A stretch of DNA of 64,000 nucleotides, from assembly GCF_019279795.1 (NCBI RefSeq), contig NC_056733.1, forward strand, positions 1,114,104,682 to 1,114,168,681. Reading direction: 5' to 3'. Positions 1 through 15,000 of this stretch are shown here, in pieces. The position numbers and the translations under genes are program-made. Source of the stretch: Protopterus annectens. Its lineage: Eukaryota; Chordata; Ceratodontiformes; Protopteridae. The notes under the pieces are model-generated. The model was not told where the DNA came from and ran no database searches. It saw only the letters and a program-made list of their open reading frames with translations. Every line of letters begins with the position of its first letter. Position 1 is the first letter of the stretch.

Positions 1-3000
1 CATTTTGAATAGTGGTTCTTTATGACGTGTACAAATGCTAGTTGCGATTGTGCTTGTATTCATGAGACATGTTTCATTGCATAGCATTTTGAAAAGTGGT
101 TCTTCATGACATGTACAAATGCTAGTTGTGATTGTGGTTGTATACTTGAGATATGTTTCATTGAATAGGATTTTGAATCGTGGTTCTTTATGACATGTAC
201 AAATGCTAGTTGTGATTGTGGTTGTATACATGAGATGTTTCATTGCATAGCATTTTGAATAGTGGTTCTTTATGACATGTACAAATGCTAGTTGTGATTG
301 TGCTTGTATACATGAGACATGTTTCATTTCATAGCATTTTGAATAGAGGTTCTTTATGACATGTACATATTGTAGTTGGGATTGCGCTTGTATACATGAG
401 ATATGTTTCATTGAATAGCATTTTGAATAGTGGCTCTTTATGACATGTACAAATGCTAGATTTGATTGTGGTTGTATACATGAGTCTTTTCATTGCATAG
501 CATTTTGAATAGTGGTTCTTTATGACATGTACAAATGCTAGTTGTGATTGTGGTTGTATACATGAGACATGTTTCATTGCATAGCATTTTGAATAGTGGT
601 TCTTTATGACATGTACAAATGCTAGTTGTGATTGTGCTTGTATACATGAGACATGTTTCATTGCATAGCATTTTGAATAGTGGTTCTTTATGACATGTAC
701 AAATGCTAGTTGTGATTGTGCTTGTATACATGAGACATGTTTCATTGCTTAGCATTTTGAATAGTGGTTCTTTATGATATGTACAAATGCTAGTTGTGAT
801 TGTGCTTGTATACATGAGGCATGTTTCATTGTATTACATTTTGAATAGTGGTTATTTATGACATGTACAAATGCTAGTTGAGATTGTGCTTGTATACATG
901 AGACATGTTTCATTGCATAGCATTTTGAATAGCGGTTCTTTATGACATGTACAAATGCTAGTTGTGATTGTGCTTGTATACATGAGACATGTTTCATTGC
1001 ATAGCATTTTGAATAGTGGTTCTTTATGACATGTACAAATGCTAGTTGTGATTGTGCTTGTATACATGAGACATGTTTCATTTCATAGCATTTTGAATAG
1101 TGGTTCTTTATGACATGTACAAATGCTAGTTGTGATTGTGCTTGCATACATGAGCATGTTTCATTGCATAGCATTTTGAATAGTGGTTATTTATGACATG
1201 TACAAATGCTAGTTTTGATTGTGCTTGTATACATGAGACATGTTTCATTGCATAGCATTTTGAATAGTGGTTCTTTATGACATGTACAAATGCTAGTTGT
1301 GATTGTGCTTGTATGCATGAGACATGTTTCATTGCATAGCATTTTGAATAGTGGTTCTTTATGATGTACAAATGCTAGTTTTGATTGTGCTTGTATACAT
1401 GAGACATGTTTCATTGCATAGCATTTTGAATGTGGTTCTTTATGACATGTACAAATGCTAGTTGTGATTGTGCTTGTATACATGAGAGATGTTTCATTGC
1501 ATCGCATTTTGAATAGTGGTTCTTTATGACATGTACAAATGCAAGTTGTGATTGTGCTTGTATACTTGAGACATGTTTCATTGCATAGCATTTTGAATAG
1601 TGATTCTTTATGACATGTACAAATGCTTGTTGTGATTGTGCTTGTATACATGAGACATGTTTCATTGCATAGCATTTTGAATAGTGGTTCTTTATGGCAT
1701 GTACAAATGCTAGTTGTGATTGTGCTTGTATACATGAGACATGTTTCATTGCATAGCATTTTGAATAGTGGTTCTTTATGACATGTACAAATGCTAGTTG
1801 TGATTGTGCTTGTATACATGAGACATGTTTCATTGCATAGCATTTTGAATAGTGGTTCTTTATGACATGTACAAATGCTAGTTGTGATTGTGCTTGTATA
1901 CATGAGACATGTTTCATTGCATAGCATTTTGAATAGTGGTTCTTTATGACATGCACAAATGCTAGTTGTGATTGTGCTTGTATACATGAGGCATGTTTCA
2001 TTGCATAGCATTTTGAATAGTGGTTATTTATGACATGTACAAATGCTAGTTGAGATTGTGCTTGTATACATGAGACATGTTTCATTGCATAGCATTTTGA
2101 ATAGTGGTTCTCTATGGCATGTACAAATGCTAGTTGTGATTGTGCTTGTATACATGAGACATGTTTCATTGCATAGCATTTTGAATAGTGGTTCTTTATG
2201 ACATGTACAAATGCTAGTTGTGATTGTGCTTGTATACATGAGACATGTTTCATTGCATAGCATTTTGAATAGTGGTTCTTTATGACATGTACAAATGCTA
2301 GTTGTGATTGTGCTTGTATGCATGAGAGATGTTTCATTGCATCGCATTTTGAATAGTGGTTCTTTATGACATGTACAAATGCAAGTTGTGATTTTGCTTG
2401 TATACTTGAGACATGTTTCATTGCATAGCATTTTGAATAGTGGTTATTTATGACATGTACAAATGCTAGTTGTGATTGTGCTTGTATACATGAGACATGT
2501 TTCATTGCATAGCATTTTGAATAGCGGTTCTTTATGACATGTAGAAATGCTAGTTGTGATTGTGCTTGTATACATGAGACATGTTTCATTGCATAGCATT
2601 TTGAACAGTGGTTCTTTATGACATGTACAAATGCTAGTTGTGATTGTGCTTGTATACATGAGACATGTTTCATTTCATAGCATTTTGAATAGAGGTTCTT
2701 TATGACATGTACAAATTCTAGTTGGGATTGCACTTGTATACATGAGATATGTTTCATTGAATAGGATTTTGAATCGTGGTTCTTTATGACATGTACAAAT
2801 GCTAGTTGTGATTGTGGTTGAATACATGAGACTTTTCATTGCATAGCATTTTGAATAGCGGTTCTTTATGACATGTACACATGCTAGTTGTGATTGTGGT
2901 TGCATACATGAGTCTTTTCATTGCATAGCATTTTGAATAGTGGTTCTTTATGACATGTACAAATGCTAGTTGTGATTGTGCTTGTATACATGAGACATGT

Positions 3001-6000
3001 TTCATTGCATAGCATTTTGAATAGTGGTTCTTTATGACATGTACAAATGCTAGTTGTGATTGTGCTTGGATACATGAGACATGTTTTATTGCATAGCATT
3101 TTGAATAGTGGTTGTTTATGACATGTACAAATGCTAGTTGTGATTGTGCTTGTATACATGAGACATGTTTCATTGCATAGCATTTTGAATAGTGGTTCTT
3201 TATGACATGTACAAATGCTAGTTGTGATTGTGCTTGTATACATGAGACATGTTTCATTGCATAGCATTTTGAATAGTGGTTCTATATGACATGTACAAAT
3301 GCTTTTTGTGATTGTGCTTGTATACATGAGACATGTTTCATTGCATAGCATTTTGAATAGTGGTTCTTTATGACATGTACAAATGCTAGTTGTGATTGTG
3401 CTTGTATACATGAGACATGTTTCATTGCATAGCATTTTGAATAGTGGTTCTTTATGACATGTACAAATGCTAGTTGTGATTGTGCTTGTATACATGAGAC
3501 ATGTTTCATTGCATAGCATTTTGAATAGTGGTTCTTTATGACATGTACAAATGCTAGTTGTGATTGTGCTTGTATACATGAGACATGTTTCATTGCATAG
3601 CATTTTGAATAGTGGTTCTTTATGACATGTACAAATGCTAGTTGTGATTGTGCTTGTATACATGAGACATGTTTCATTGCATAGCATTTTGAATAGTGGT
3701 TCTTTATGACATGTACAAATGCTAGTTGTGATTGTGCTTGTATACATGAGACATGTTTCATTGCATAGCATTTTGAATAGTGGTTCTTTATGACATGTAC
3801 AAATGCTAGTTGTGATTGTGCTTGTATACATGAGACATGTTTCATTGCATAGCATTTTGAATAGCGGTTCTTTATGACATGTACAAATGCTAGTTGTGAT
3901 TGTGCTTGTATACATGAGACATGTTTCATTGCATAGCATTTTGAATAGTGGTTCTTTATGACATGTACAAATGCTAGTTGTGATTGTGCTTGTATACATG
4001 AGACATGTTTCATTGCATAGCATTTTGAATAGCAGTTCTTTATGACATGTACAAATGCTAGTTGTGATTGTGCTTGTATACATGAGACATGTTTCATTGC
4101 ATAGCATTTTGAATAGTGGTTCTTTATGACATGTACAAATGCTAGTTGTGATTGTGCTTGTATACATGAGACATGTTTCATTGCATAGCATTTTGAATAG
4201 TGGTTCTTTATGACATGTACAAATGCTAGTTGTGATTGTGCTTGTATACATGAGACATGTTTCATTGCATAACATTTTTAATAGTGGTTTCTTATGACAT
4301 GTACAAATGCTAGTTGTGATTGTGCTTGTATACATGAGACATGTTTCATTGAATAGCATTTTGAATAGTGGTTCTTTATGACATGTACAAATGCTAGTTG
4401 TGATTGTGCTTGTATACATGAGACATGTTTCATTGCATAGCATTTTGAATAGTGGTTCTTTATGACATGTACAAATGCTAGTTGTGATTGTGCTTGTATA
4501 CTTGAGACATGTTTCATTGCATAGCATTTTGAATAGTGGTTCTTTATGACATGTACAAATGCCAGTTGTGATTGTGTTTGTATATATGAGACATTATTCA
4601 TTGCATAGCATCTTGAATAGTGGTTCTTTATGACATGTACAAATGCTAGTTGTGATTGTGCTTGTATACATGAGACATGTTTCATTTCATAGCATTTTGA
4701 ATAGTGGTTCTTTATGACATGTACAAATGCTAGTTGTGATTGTGCTTGTATACATGAGACATGTTTCATTGCATAGCATTTTGAATAGTGGTTCTTTATG
4801 ACATGTACAAATGCTAGTTGTGATTGTGCTTGTATACATGAGACATGTTTCATTGCATAGCATCTTGAATAGTGGTTCTTTATGACATGTACAAATGCTA
4901 GTTGTGATTTTGGTTGTATACATGAGACATGTTTCATTGCATAGCATTTTGAATAGTGGTTCTTTATGACATGTACAAATGCTAGTTGTGATTGTGCTTG
5001 TATACATGAGACATGTTTCATTGCATAGCATTTTGAATAGTGGTTCTATATGACATGTACAAATGCTAGTTGTGATTGTGCTTGTATACATGAGACATGT
5101 TTCATTGCATAGCATTTTGAATAGTGGTTCTTTATGACATGTACAAATGCTAGTTGTGATTGTGCTTGTATACATGAGACATGTTTCATTGCATAGCATT
5201 TTGAATAGTGGTTCTTTATGACATATACAAATGCTAGTTGTGATTGTGCTTGTATACATGAGACATGTTTCATTGCATAGCATTTTGAATAGTGGTTCCT
5301 TATGACATGTACAAATGCTAGTTGTGATTGTGCTTGTATACATGAGACATGTTTCATTTCATAGCATTTTGAATAGAGGTTTTTATGACATGTACTAATG
5401 CTTGATGTGCTTTTGCTTGTATACATGAGACATATTTCATTGCATAGGCTTTTGAATAGTGGTTCTTTATGACATGTACAAATGCTAGTTGTGATTGTGC
5501 TTGTATACATGAGACATGTTTCATTGCATAGCATTTTGAATAGTGGTTCTTTATGACATGTACAAATGCTAGTTGTGATTGTGCTTGTATACATGAGCAT
5601 GTTTCATTGCATAGCATTTTGAATAGCGGTTCTTTATGACCTGTACAAATGCTAGTTGTGATTGTGCATGTATACATGAGACATGTTTCATTTCATAGCA
5701 TTTTGAATAGTGGTTCTTTATGACATGTACAAATTCTAGTTGTGATTGCGCTTGTATACATGAGATATGTTTCATTGAATAGCATTTTGAATAGTGGTTC
5801 TTTATGACATGTACAAATGCTAGTTTTGATTGTGGTTGTATACATGAGACATGTTTCATTGCATAGCATTTTGAATAGTGGTTCTTTATGACATGTACAA
5901 ATGCTAGTTGTGATTGTGGTTGTATACATGAGACGTTTCATTGCATAGCATTTTGAATAGTGGTTCTTTATGACATGTACAAATGCTAGTTGTGATTGTG

Positions 6001-9000
6001 CTTGTATACATGAGACATGTTTCATTGCATAGCATTTTGAATAGTGGTTCTTTATGACATGTACAAATGCTAGTTGTGATTGTGCTTGTATACATGAGAC
6101 ATGTTTCATTGCATAGCATTTTGAATAGTGGTTCTTTATGACATGTACAAATGCTAGTTGTGATTTTGCTTGTATACATGAGACATGTTTCATTGCATAG
6201 CATTTTGAATAGTGGTTCTTTATGACATGTACAAATGCTAGTTGTGATTGTGTTTGTATATATGAGACATGTTTCATTGCATAGCATTTTGAATAGTGGT
6301 TCTTTATGACATGTAGAAATGCTAGTTGTGATTGTGCTTGTATACATGAGACATGTTTCATTGCATAGCATTTTGAATAGTGGTTCTTTATGACATGTAC
6401 AAATGCTAGTTGTGATTGTGCTTGTATACATGAGACATGTTTCATTGCATAGCATTTTGAATAGTGGTTCTTTATGACATGTACAAATGCTAGTTGTGAT
6501 TGTGCTTGTATACATGAGACATGTTTCATTGCATAGCATTTTGAATAGTGGTTCTTTATGACATGTACAAATGCTAGTTGTGATTGTGCTTGTATACATG
6601 AGACATGTTTCATTGCATAGCATTTTGAATAGTGGTTCTTTATGACATGTACAAATGCTAGTTGTGATTGTGCTTGTATACATGAGACATGTTTCATTGC
6701 ATAGCATTTTGAATAGCGGTTCTTTATGACATGTACAAATGCTAGTTGTGATTGTGCTTGTATACATGAGACATGTTTCATTGCATAGCATTTTGAATAG
6801 TGGTTCTTTATGACATGTACAAATGCTAGTTGTGATTGTGTTTGTATACATGAGACATGTTTCATTGCATAGCATTTTGAATAGTGGTTCTTTATGACAT
6901 GTACAAATGCTAGTTGTGATTGTGCTTGTATACATGAGACATGTTTCATTGCATAGCATTTTGAATAGTGGTTCTTTATGACATGTACAAATGCTAGTTG
7001 TGATTGTGCTTGTATACATGAGACATGTTTCATTGCATAGCATTTTGAATAGTGGTTCTTTATGACATGTACAAATGCTAGTTCTGATTGTGCTTTTATA
7101 CATGAGACATGTTTCAGTGCATAGCATTTTGAATAGTGGCTCTTTATGACATGTACAAATGCTAGTTGTGATTGTGCTTGTATACATGAGACATGTTTCA
7201 TTGCATAGTATTTTGAATAGTGGTTCTTTATGACATGTACAAATGCTAGTTGTGATTGTGCTTGTATACATGAGACATGTTTCATTGCATAGCATTTTGA
7301 ATAGTTGTTCTGTATGACATGTACAAATGCTAGTTGTGATTGTGCTTGTATACATGAGACATGTTTCATTGCTTAGCATTTTGAATAGTGGTTCTTTATG
7401 ACATGTACAAATGCTAGGTGTGATTGTGCTTGTATACATGAGACATGGTTCATTGCATAGCATTTTGAATAGTGGTTCTTTATGACATGTACAAATGCTA
7501 GTTGTGATTGTGCTTGTATACATGAGACATGTTTCATTGCATAGCATTTTGAATAGTGGTTCTTTATGACATGTACAAATGCTAGTTGTGATTGTGCTTG
7601 TATACATGAGACATGTTTCATTGCATAGCATTTTGAATAGTGGTTCTTTATGACATGTACAAATGCTAGTTGTGATTGTGCTTGTATACTTGAGACATGC
7701 TTCATTGTATAGCATTTTGAATAGCGGTTCTTTATGACATGTACAAATGCTAGTTGGGATTGCACTTGTATACATGAGACATGTTTCATTGCATAACATT
7801 TTGAATAGTGGTTATTTATGACATGTACAAATGCTAGTTGAGATTGTGCTTGTATACATGAGACATGTTTCATTGCATAGCATTTTGAATAGCGGTTCTT
7901 TATGACATGTACAAATGCTAGTTGGGATTGTGCTTGTATACATGAGATATGTTTCATTGCATAGCATTTTGAATAGTGGTTCTTTATGACATGTACAAAT
8001 GCTAGTTGTGATTGTGCTTGTATACATGAGACATGTTTCATTGCATAGCATTTTGAATAGTGGTTCTTTATGACGTGTACAAATGCTAGTTGTGATTGCA
8101 CTTGTATACATGAGATATGTTTCATTGAATAGGATTTTGAATCGTGGTTCTTTATGACATGTACAAATGCTAGTTTTGATTGTGGTTGTATACATGAGAC
8201 ATGTTTCATTGCATAGCATTTTGAATAGTGGTTCTTTATGACATGTACAAATGCTAGTTGTGATTGTGCTTGTATACATGAGACATGTTTCATTGCATAG
8301 CATTTTGAATAGTGGTTCTTTATGACATGTACAAATGCTAGTTGTGATTGTGCTTGTATACATGAGACATGTTTCATTGCATAGCATTTTGAATAGTGGT
8401 TCTTTATGACATGTACAAATGCTAGTTGTGATTGTGCTTGTATACATGAGACATGTTTCATTGCATAGCATTTTGAATAGCAGTTCTTTATGACATGTAC
8501 AAATGCTAGTTGTGATTGTGCTTGTATACATGAGACATGTTTCATTGCATAGCATTTTGAATAGTGGTTCTTTATGACATGTACAAATGCTAGTTGTGAT
8601 TGTGCTTGTATGCATGAGACATGTTTCATTGCATAGCATTTTGAATAGTGGTTCTTTATGACATGTACAAATGCTAGTTGTGATTGTGCTTGTATACATG
8701 AGACATGTTTCATTGCATAGCATTTTGAATAGTGGTTCTTTATGACATGTACAAATGCTAGTTGTGATTGTGCTTGTATACATGAGACATGTTTCATTGC
8801 ATAGCATTTTGAATAGTGGTTATTTATGACATGTACAAATGCTAGTTGTGATTGTGCTTGTATACATGAGACATGTTTCATTGCATAGCATTTTGAATAG
8901 CGGTTCTTTATGACATGTACAAATGCTAGTTGTGATTGTGCTTGTATACATGAGACATGTTTCATTGCATAGCATTTTGAATAGTGGTTCTTTATGACAT

Positions 9001-12000
9001 GTACAAATGCTAGTTGTGATTGTGCTTGTATACATGAGACATGTTTCATTGCATAGCATTTTGAATAGTGGTTCTTTATGACATGTACAAATGCTAGTTG
9101 TGATTGTGCTTGTATGCATGAGACATGTTTCATTGCATAGCATTTTGAATAGTGGTTCTTTATGACATGTACAAATGTTAGTTGTGATTGTGCTTGTATA
9201 CATGAGACATGTTTCATTGAAAAGCATTTTGAATAACGGTTCTTTAGGTCATGTAAAAATGCTAGGTCTGATTTTGCTTGTATAAATGAGATGTTTCATT
9301 GCATAGCATTTTGAATAGTGGTTCTTTATGACATGTACAAATGCTGGCTGTGATTGTGCTTGTATGCTTGAGACATGTTTCATTGCATAGCATTCTGAAT
9401 AGTGGATCTTTATGACATGTACAAATGCTAGTTGTGATTGTGCTTGTATACATGAGACATGTTTCATTGCATAGCATTTTGAATAGTGGTTCTTTATGAC
9501 ATGTACAAATGCTAGTTGTGATTGTGCTTGTATACATGAGACATGTTTCATTGCATAGCATTTTGAATAGTGGTTCTTTATGACATGTACAAATGCTAGT
9601 TGTGATATTGCTTTTATACATGAGACATGTTTCATTGCATAGCATTTTGAATAGTGGTTCTTTATGACATGTACAAATGCTAGTTGTGATTGTGCTTGTA
9701 TACATGAGACATGTTTCATTGCATAGCATTTTGAATAGTTGTTCTTTATGACATGTACAAATGCTAGTTGTGATTGTGCTTGTATACATGAGACATGTTT
9801 CATTGCATAGCATTTTGAATAGTGGTTCTTTATGACATGTACAAATGCTAGTTGTGATTGTGCTTGTATACATGAGACATGTTTCATTGCATAGCATTTT
9901 GAATAGTGGTTCTTTATGACATGTACAAATGCTAGTTGTGATTGTGCTTGTATACATGAGACATGTTTCATTGCATAGCATTTTGAATAGCGGTTCTTTA
10001 TGACATGTACAAATGCTAGTTGTGATTGTGCTTGTATACATGAGACATGTTTCATTGCATAGCATTTTGAATAGTGGTTCTTTATGACATGTACAAATGC
10101 TAGTTGTGATTGTGCTTGTATACATGAGACATGTTTCATTGCATAGCATTTTGAATAGTGGTTCTTTATGACATGTACAAATGCTAGTTGTGATTGTGCT
10201 TGTATACATGAGACATGTTTCATTGCATAGCATTTTGAATAGCAGTTCTTTATGACATGTACAAATGCTAGTTGTGATTGTGCTTGTATACATGAGACAT
10301 GTTTCATTGCATAGCATTTTGAATAGTGGTTCTTTATGACATGTACAAATGCTAGTTGTGATTGTGCTTGTATACATGAGACATGTTTCATTGCATAGCA
10401 TTTTGAATAGTGGTTCTTTATGACATGTACAAATGCTAGTTGTGATTGTGCTTGTATACATGAGACATGTTTCATTGCATAGCATTTTGAATAGTGGTTC
10501 TTTATGACATGTACAAATGCTAGTTGTGATTGTGCTTGTATACATGAGACATGTTTCATTGCATAGCATTTTGAATAGTGGTTCTTTATGACATGTACAA
10601 ATGCTAGTTGTGATTGTGCTTGTATACATGAGACATGTTTCATTGCATAGCATTTTGAATAGTGGTTCTTTATGACCTGTAGAAATGCTAGTTGTGATTG
10701 TGCTTGTATACATGAGACATGTTTCATTGCATAGCATTTTGAATAGCGGTTCTTTATGACCTGTACAAATGCTAGTTGTGATTGTGCTTGTATACATGAG
10801 ACATGTTTCATTTCATAGCATTTTGAATAGTAGTTCTTTATGACATGTACAAATGCTAGTTGTGATTGCGCTTGTATACATGAGATATGTTTCATTGAAT
10901 AGCATTTTGAATAGTGGTTCTTTATGACATGTACAAATGCTAGTTGTGATTGTGGTTGTATACATGAGACATGTTTCATTGCATAGCATTTTGAATAGTG
11001 GTTCTTTATGACATGTACAAATGCTAGTTGTGATTGTGCTTGTATACATGAGACATGTTTCATTGCATAGCATTTTGAATAGTGGTTCTTTATGACATGT
11101 ACAAATGCTAGTTTTGATTGTGGTTGCATACATGAGTCATGTTTCATTGCATAGCATTTTGAATAGCAGTTCTTTATGACATGTACAAATGCTAGTTGTG
11201 ATTGTGCTTGTATACATGAGACATGTTTCATTTCATAGCATTTTGAATAGTGGTTCTTTATGATATGTACAAATTCTAGTTGTGATTGCGCTTGTATACA
11301 TGAGACATGTTTCATTGCATAGCATTTTGAATAGTGGTTCTTTATGACATGTACAAATGCTAGTTGTGATTGTGCTTGTATACATGAGACATGTTTCATT
11401 GCATAGCATTTTGAATAGTGGTTCTTTATGACATGTACAAATGCTAGTTGTGATTGTGCTTGTATGCATGAGACATGTTTCATTGCATAGCATTTTGAAT
11501 AGTGGATCTTTATGACATGTACAAATGCTAGTTGTGATTGTGCTTGTATACTTGAGACATGCTTCATTGTATAGCATTTTGAATAGCGGTTCTTTATGAC
11601 ATGTACAAATGCTAGTTGTGATTGTGCTTGTATACATTAGGCATGCTTCATTGTATTACATTTTGAATAGTGGTTCTTTATGACATGTATAAATGCTAGT
11701 TGTGATTGTGCTTGTATACATGAGGCAAGTTTCATTGCATAGCATTTTGAATAGTAGTTATTTATGACATGTACAAATGCTAGTTGTGATTGTGCTTGTA
11801 TACATGAGACATGTTTCATTGCATAGCATTTTGAATAGTGGTTCTTTATGATATGAAAAAATGCTAGTTGTTGTGCTTGTATACATGAGACATGTTTCAT
11901 TGCAGAGCATTTTGAATAGTAGTTCTTTATGACATGTACAAATGCTAGTTGTGATTGTGCTTGTATACATGAGACATGTTTCATTGCATAGCATTTTGAA

Positions 12001-15000
12001 TAGTGGTTCTTTATGACATGTACAAATGCTAGTTGTGATTGTGCTTGTATACATGAGACATGTTTCATTGCATAGCATTTTGAATAGTGGTTCTTTATGA
12101 CATGTACAAATGCTAGTTGTGATTGTGCTTGTATACATGAGACATGTTTCATTGCATAGCATTTTGAATAGTGGTTCTTTATGACATGTACAAATGCTAG
12201 TTGTGATTGTGCTTGTATACATGAGACATGTTTCATTGCATAGCATTTTGAATAGTGGTTCTTTATGACATGTTCAAATGCTAGTTGTGATTGTGCTTGT
12301 ATAAATGAGACATGTTTCATTGCATAGCATTTTGAATAGCGGTTCTTTATGACGTGTACAAATGCTAGTTGCGATTGTGCTTGTATTCATGAGACATGTT
12401 TCATTGCATAGCATTTTGAAAAGTGGTTCTTCATGACATGTACAAATGCTAGTTGTGATTGTGCTTGTATACATGAGACATGTTTCATTGCATAGCATTT
12501 TGAATAGTGGTTCTTTATGACATGTACAAATGCTAGTTGTGATTGTGCTTGTATACATGAGACATGTTTCATTGCACAGCATTTTGAATAGTGGTTCTTT
12601 ATGACATGTACAAATGCTAGTTGTGATTGTGCTTGTATACATGAGACATGTTTCATTGCATAGCATTTTGAATAGCAGTTCTTTATGACATGTACAAATG
12701 CTAGTTGTGATTGTGCTTGTATACATGAGACATGTTTCATTGCATAGCATTTTGAATAGTGGTTCTTTATGACATGTACAAATGCTAGTTGTGATTGTGC
12801 TTGTATACATGAGACATGTTTCATTGCATAGCATTTTGAATAGTTGTTCTTTCTGACATGTACAAATGCTAGTTATGATTGTGCTTGTATACGTGAGGCA
12901 TGTTTCATTGCATAGCATTTTGAATAGTGGTTCTTTATGACATGTACAAATGCTAGTTGTGATTGTGCTTGTATACATTTGGCATGTTTCATTGCATAGC
13001 ATTTTGAATAGTGGTTCTTTATGACATGTACAAATGCTAGTTGTGATTGTGCTTGTATACATGAGACATGTTTCATTGCATAGCATTTTTAATAGTGGTT
13101 CTTTATGACATGTACAAATGCTTGTTGAGATTGTGCTTGTATTCCAGAGACATGTTTCACTGCATAGCATTTTTAATAGTGGTTCTTTATGACATGTACA
13201 AATGCTAGTTGTGATTGTGCTTGTATACATGAGACATGTTTCATTGCATAGCATTTTGAATAGTGGTTCTTTATGACATGTACAAATGCTAGTTGTGATT
13301 GTGCTTGAATGCATGAGATGTTTCATTGCATAGTATCTTGAATAGAGTTTTTGTATGACATGTACGAATTCCAGTTGTGATTGTGCTTGTATACATGAGA
13401 CATGCTTCATTGCATAGTATTTTGAATAGCGGTTCTTTATGACATGTACAGCTAGTTGTGATTGTGCTTGTATACATGAGACATGTTTCATTGCATAGCA
13501 TTTTGATATGATGTACAAATGCTAGTTTTGATTGTGCTTGTATACATGAGACATGTTTCATTGCATAGCATTTTGAATGTGGTTCTTTATGATATGTACA
13601 AATGCCAGTTGTGATTTTTCTTGTATACATGAGAAATGTTTCATTGCATAGCATCTTGAATAGCAGTCTTTATGACATGTACAAATGCTAGTTGTGATTG
13701 TGCTTGATGAGAGATGTTTCATTGCATCGCATTTTGAATAGTGGTTCTTTATGACATGTACAAATGCTAGTTGTGATTGTGCTTGTATGCATGAGACATG
13801 TTTCATTGCATAGCATTTTGAATAGTGGTTCTTTATGACATGTACAAATGCAAGTTGTGATTTTGCTTGTATACATGAGACATGTTTCATTGCATAGCAT
13901 TTTGAATAGTGGTTCTTTATGACATGTACAAATGCTAGTTGTGATTGTGCTTGTATACATGAGACATGTTTCATTGCATAGCATTTTGAATAGTGGTTCT
14001 TTATGACATGTACAAATGCTAGTTGTGATTGTGCTTGTATACATGAGACATGTTTCATTGCATAGCATTTTGAATAGCGGTTCTTTATGACATGTACAAA
14101 TGCTAGTTGTGATTGTGCTTGTATACATGAGACATGTTTCATTGCATAGCATTTTGAATAGTGGTTCTTTATGACATGTACAAATGCTAGTTGTGATTGT
14201 GCTTGTATACATGAGACATGTTTCATTGCATAGCATTTTGAATAGCAGTTCTTTATGACATGTACAAATGCTAGTTGTGATTGTGCTTGTATACATGAGA
14301 CATGTTTCATTGCATAGCATTTTGAATAGCAGTTCTTTATGACATGTACAAATGCTAGTTGTGATTGTGCTTGTATACATGAGACATGTTTCATTGCATA
14401 GCATTTTGAATAGTGGTTCTTTATGATATGTACAAATGCTAGTTGTGATTGTGCTTGTATACATGAGACATGTTTCATTGCATAGCATTTTGAATAGCGG
14501 TTCTTTATGACCTGTACAAATGCTAGTTGTGATTGTACTTGTATACACAGGACATGTTTCATTGCATAGCATTTTGAATAGCGGTTCTTTATGACCTGTA
14601 CAAATGCTAGTTGTGATTGTGCTTGTATACATGAGACATGTTTCATTTCATAGCATTTTGAATAGTGGTTCTTTATGATATGTACAAATTCTAGTTGTGA
14701 TTGCGCTTGTATACATGAGATATGTTTCATTGAATAGCATTTTGAATAGTGGTTCTTTATGACATGTACAAATGCTAGTTTTGATTGTGGTTGTATACAT
14801 GAGTCTTTTCATTGCATAGCATTTTGAATAGTGGTTCTTTATGACATGTACAAATGCTAGTTGTGATTGTGCTTGTATACATGAGACATGTTTCATTGCA
14901 TAGCATTTTGAATAGCGGTTCTTTATGACATGTACAAATGCTAGTTGTGATTTTGCTTGTATACATGAGACATGTTTCATTGCATAGCATTTTGAATAGT

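Noticed and set aside
1..84. Hammerhead ribozyme as in some animal satellites
   Set aside because: No CTGATGA core in either strand of the monomer; the GAAAC present has no partner elements.
1..84. CENP-B box as evidence of a centromere
   Set aside because: No TTCG....CGGGA-like sequence in the consensus; centromere location cannot be claimed.
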